A stretch of 64,000 bases of DNA from Streptomyces sp. NBC_00576 (GTDB taxonomy: Bacteria; Actinomycetota; Actinomycetes; Streptomycetales; Streptomycetaceae), in NCBI RefSeq assembly GCF_036345175.1, contig NZ_CP107780.1, forward strand, positions 3,968,001 through 4,032,000. Reading direction: 5' to 3'. The notes under the pieces were generated by a model. It saw only the letters and a list, made by a program, of their open reading frames with translations. It did no database searches and had not been told where the DNA came from. Positions 62,195-64,000 of the stretch are shown here, in pieces; positions within the stretch are counted from its first letter, which is position 1, and each line of letters starts with the position of its first letter. The position numbers and the translations under genes were made by a program.

Positions 62195-62718
62195 TCCCCC
62201 ACCACCTCGGAGGACACGGCTGCCAGGGAAGCCACGGACAGAGCAGGCAGTTCGAAGAAGTCGGCGATCGCCTGCACGAGACGCTCGTGATCGTCACGAC
62301 CTTCGTACACCGCATCGGGACCGATGAGGTTCGCGGCGAGAAGCTCCTCCGACAGGTAGTCGGGGTTGTCACCGACCCGCTGCCCGATGCTCTCGAAACT
62401 GAACCCGAGGACGAACCGGCCGTCCCGGTAGTACTCGAACTCGGGCGAGAACGCCTTCGCACTGCACGGATCGACGACGAACACGACGATCTCCACGCCA
62501 CGCGGACACAGATCGCTGTAGCGGACCGAGTCGTAGTCCTCGATATCCCAGTTGTGCATGTCGTGCACCGCCCACACCCACCCGTCCCCCTCCCCGTACG
62601 CGAGGGGTTCGCGATGCAGAGCGTCCAACGCCTGGGTGAGCACACGGAGAGGCATACGCCGCGCGAAGACGACGTTCACATCGCGGCCCGGAAAGGGATC
62701 ATGTATCCAGTCGGTCAT
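62191..62718 (-). CDS. Hypothetical protein, DUF6461-like
   Basis: 175 residues. NVVFARRMPLRVLTQALD, GDGWVWAVHDMHNW and the segment EFEYYRDGRFVLGFSFES then GDNPDYL fit the DUF6461 pattern. The start ATG encodes MTDWIHDPF, with AGGGTG upstream. It is translationally coupled to its shorter relative downstream. Confidence 0.68.
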   Translation of the reverse strand: MTDWIHDPFPGRDVNVVFARRMPLRVLTQALDALHREPLAYGEGDGWVWAVHDMHNWDIEDYDSVRYSDLCPRGVEIVVFVVDPCSAKAFSPEFEYYRDGRFVLGFSFESIGQRVGDNPDYLSEELLAANLIGPDAVYEGRDDHERLVQAIADFFELPALSVASLAAVSSEVVGE

Positions 62719-62794
62719 GCGGAGCACCCTAGGCGCGGGCACTGACATCGCCGACGGCCCCGTGGAGCAGCGCACGGGCCGCCGACGCGAGGAC

Positions 62795-63691
62795 TCAGTC
62801 GGAGCCCGACTCCCCGGCGAACAGGTCCTCGGCGCGCGCCACCGTCCGGGAACGCTCCAGCCAGGTGTCGACCCGGTCGAGATCGGTGCAGGTCGTGATG
62901 CGTTCACGCACGTCGGCCGCTACGGGGATGCCGCGCACCTCCAGTACGAACAGGATCCCTTCTGCTTTGCCTTTGGCCTGGCCTTCCAGATAGGCCGTCT
63001 CACGAACCGTCCCCCGGCCGGGGAAGTAGCTGACGAACGACATGATGTCCTCCCATTTCTTTCCTGCGGGGGTCTTCCCCAAGGTGACTTCGAGGAAGTC
63101 GAAGAAGTACTCGGCGGTGTCGGGATCGGTTTCCCGGAGTTCCTGAAGGGCGCTACTGATTGCTTCCAGTATGGCGTCGCCGTCGGAGCTGCGGGCGTGC
63201 GCCAGGGCGGAAAGCACGGCCAGTGGCAGGTTCTTGGCCACGGTCCTGACATCCGTGATCACCGGCAGGTTGTCCGGACCGGCGACCAGCGGATACACGC
63301 GCAGAGCCGTCCAGCCGCTTGTGCCACAGGCGAAGGGGCCGGTCGCCCACTTGGCGGTGGCTTGGTCCTGGCAGACCACGAGCAGCAGCACGGGCAGTTC
63401 GTACTTCGCCTGAAGGTAACTGACGTAATACGCCCAGCTCCGCTCCTTGCCCGCAACCTTGCCCGACTGCGACTCGATGGCGAGCAGGAAGTCCTCGCCG
63501 TCGGACGGGCCGATGCGCAGCACGGTGTCCACGCGCCGTTCCAGCGGCCGGGTTTCCGTCACGTCCGTGGTGACGGCGTCCACCGTCGCCTTCGCAGATA
63601 ACGGGACTCCCAGCACCCCGAACACGGGAGCCAGGATCTCGGGCCGCTCCTGAAAGATGCGGTGCAAGCCCTCGTGAGCTGATGTGACCAT
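62795..63691 (-). CDS. Rpn/PD-(D/E)XK-type putative nuclease
   Basis: 298 residues. A PD-(D/E)XK-like core reads RRVDTVLRIGPSDGEDFLLAIESQSG (Asp ... Glu-x-Gln). The C-terminal tail (AYLEGQAKGKAEGILFVLEVRG, then DLDRVDTWLERS) is found in Rpn/DUF4351-type transposase-like nucleases. It probably cuts DNA or acts in recombination; no partner is visible. It is next to the DUF6461-like pair. Confidence 0.72.
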   Translation of the reverse strand: MVTSAHEGLHRIFQERPEILAPVFGVLGVPLSAKATVDAVTTDVTETRPLERRVDTVLRIGPSDGEDFLLAIESQSGKVAGKERSWAYYVSYLQAKYELPVLLLVVCQDQATAKWATGPFACGTSGWTALRVYPLVAGPDNLPVITDVRTVAKNLPLAVLSALAHARSSDGDAILEAISSALQELRETDPDTAEYFFDFLEVTLGKTPAGKKWEDIMSFVSYFPGRGTVRETAYLEGQAKGKAEGILFVLEVRGIPVAADVRERITTCTDLDRVDTWLERSRTVARAEDLFAGESGSD

Positions 63692-63770
63692 GTGCGCAAC
63701 CTTGACTCAGTGACGGAAGGGATTTCGAGGCATTCGCGATGCGTTCGCTCTTTCGAGTTACGCAAAACGT

Positions 63771-64000
63771 TCACGCCGCCGAGTTCAGCTCGCACCACAC
63801 GAATTTGCCGCGATTCCCGAAACGGGACAGCGGCTGCCACCCCCACAGATGGGCACAGGCCAACACCATCCCCAGCCCACGCCCGTCCTCCGACTCGACG
63901 AGCTGCCCCAACTCCCTTGGCGGCTCCGGCGGTCGGGGGTCCGCATCCCAGGCTCCGATTCGCAGGACACCGGCCGACCAGCGGACGCGGAGGGCGGCGG
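63771..64000 (-). CDS. RsbW-type ATP-binding (histidine-kinase-like) protein, C-terminal part
   Basis: Only the last 76 codons are in the window; the 5' end lies beyond it. The visible part (WSAGVLRIGAWDADPRPP, ESEDGRGLGMVLACAHLWGW, RFGNRGKFVWCELN) is the G-box end of a HATPase_c domain of the anti-sigma/RsbW-like type common in Streptomyces. The partner sigma or anti-anti-sigma factor is not visible. Confidence 0.75.
   Translation of the reverse strand, partial: AALRVRWSAGVLRIGAWDADPRPPEPPRELGQLVESEDGRGLGMVLACAHLWGWQPLSRFGNRGKFVWCELNSAA

Overview
The window is a very GC-rich actinobacterial chromosome segment with strong third-position GC bias. It comes from a Streptomyces or close relative: it carries the developmental regulators bldM and whiD back to back, the guaB/guaB3 pair, a groES-groEL1 operon controlled by CIRCE, and alr, tsaE, tsaB, rimI, tsaD and acpS in the order usual for that genus. 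There is no rRNA, tRNA, CRISPR array, prophage or complete insertion sequence.

Layout. 0-5 kb: a sortase-anchored (LADTG) surface protein converging on a GMC oxidoreductase and a succinate-semialdehyde dehydrogenase. 5-18.2 kb: a signalling block of four membrane Ser/Thr kinases and one clear pseudokinase. Most share the same type of extracytoplasmic C-terminal domain. A lipid (diacylglycerol) kinase is translationally coupled to the first kinase. 18.5-21.8 kb: glpD and a nucleotide-sugar dehydrogenase homologue that lacks the catalytic cysteine. 21.8-22.5 kb: a non-coding stretch with two tandem hairpin-rich repeats. 22.5-27.7 kb: guaB3, guaB, a ShbA/SigD-type sigma factor gene, bldM (with an exact BldN-type promoter) and whiD. 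27.7-31.1 kb: a LysR regulator, a MOSC protein, a short-chain dehydrogenase and a SnoaL-like protein. 31.2-33.4 kb: groEL1 and groES with two CIRCE operators. 33.6-39.8 kb: two coupled lipoprotein deacetylases, a methyltransferase, an ECF42-type sigma factor with its DGPF partner, and an LCP cell-wall ligase. 39.8-48.2 kb: a xylan-use locus with a secreted GH10 xylanase and a bxlR-bxlE-bxlF-bxlG-bxlA cluster (LacI regulator, ABC importer without its ATPase, GH3 beta-xylosidase). Matching palindromes lie before the xylanase gene and bxlE. 48.2-50.7 kb: a SigE-type sigma factor operon with a membrane protein and a DUF3152 metalloprotease-like protein. 50.9-52.8 kb: a methyltransferase and small membrane proteins. 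52.5-61.5 kb: a core block with tsaD, tsaB-rimI (fused here), an iron-box-controlled 52-residue ORF, tsaE, an alpha/beta hydrolase, alr, nnr and acpS. 61.6-64 kb: two related small proteins, a Rpn/PD-(D/E)XK nuclease-like protein and the C-terminus of an RsbW-type ATPase.

How the genes work together. The tsaD/tsaB/tsaE genes build the t6A37 tRNA modification, with rimI, alr, nnr and acpS as co-located housekeeping functions. The xylan genes form one induced pathway: extracellular cleavage, import of xylo-oligosaccharides, intracellular hydrolysis. The shb-bldM-whiD region controls growth and sporulation. The most unusual items are a one-base homopolymer change that fuses tsaB to rimI, the pseudokinase inside the kinase array, the cysteine-less sugar dehydrogenase, a perfect iron box in front of an unannotated-size peptide gene, and two families of structured intergenic repeats, one of which looks like a MITE.
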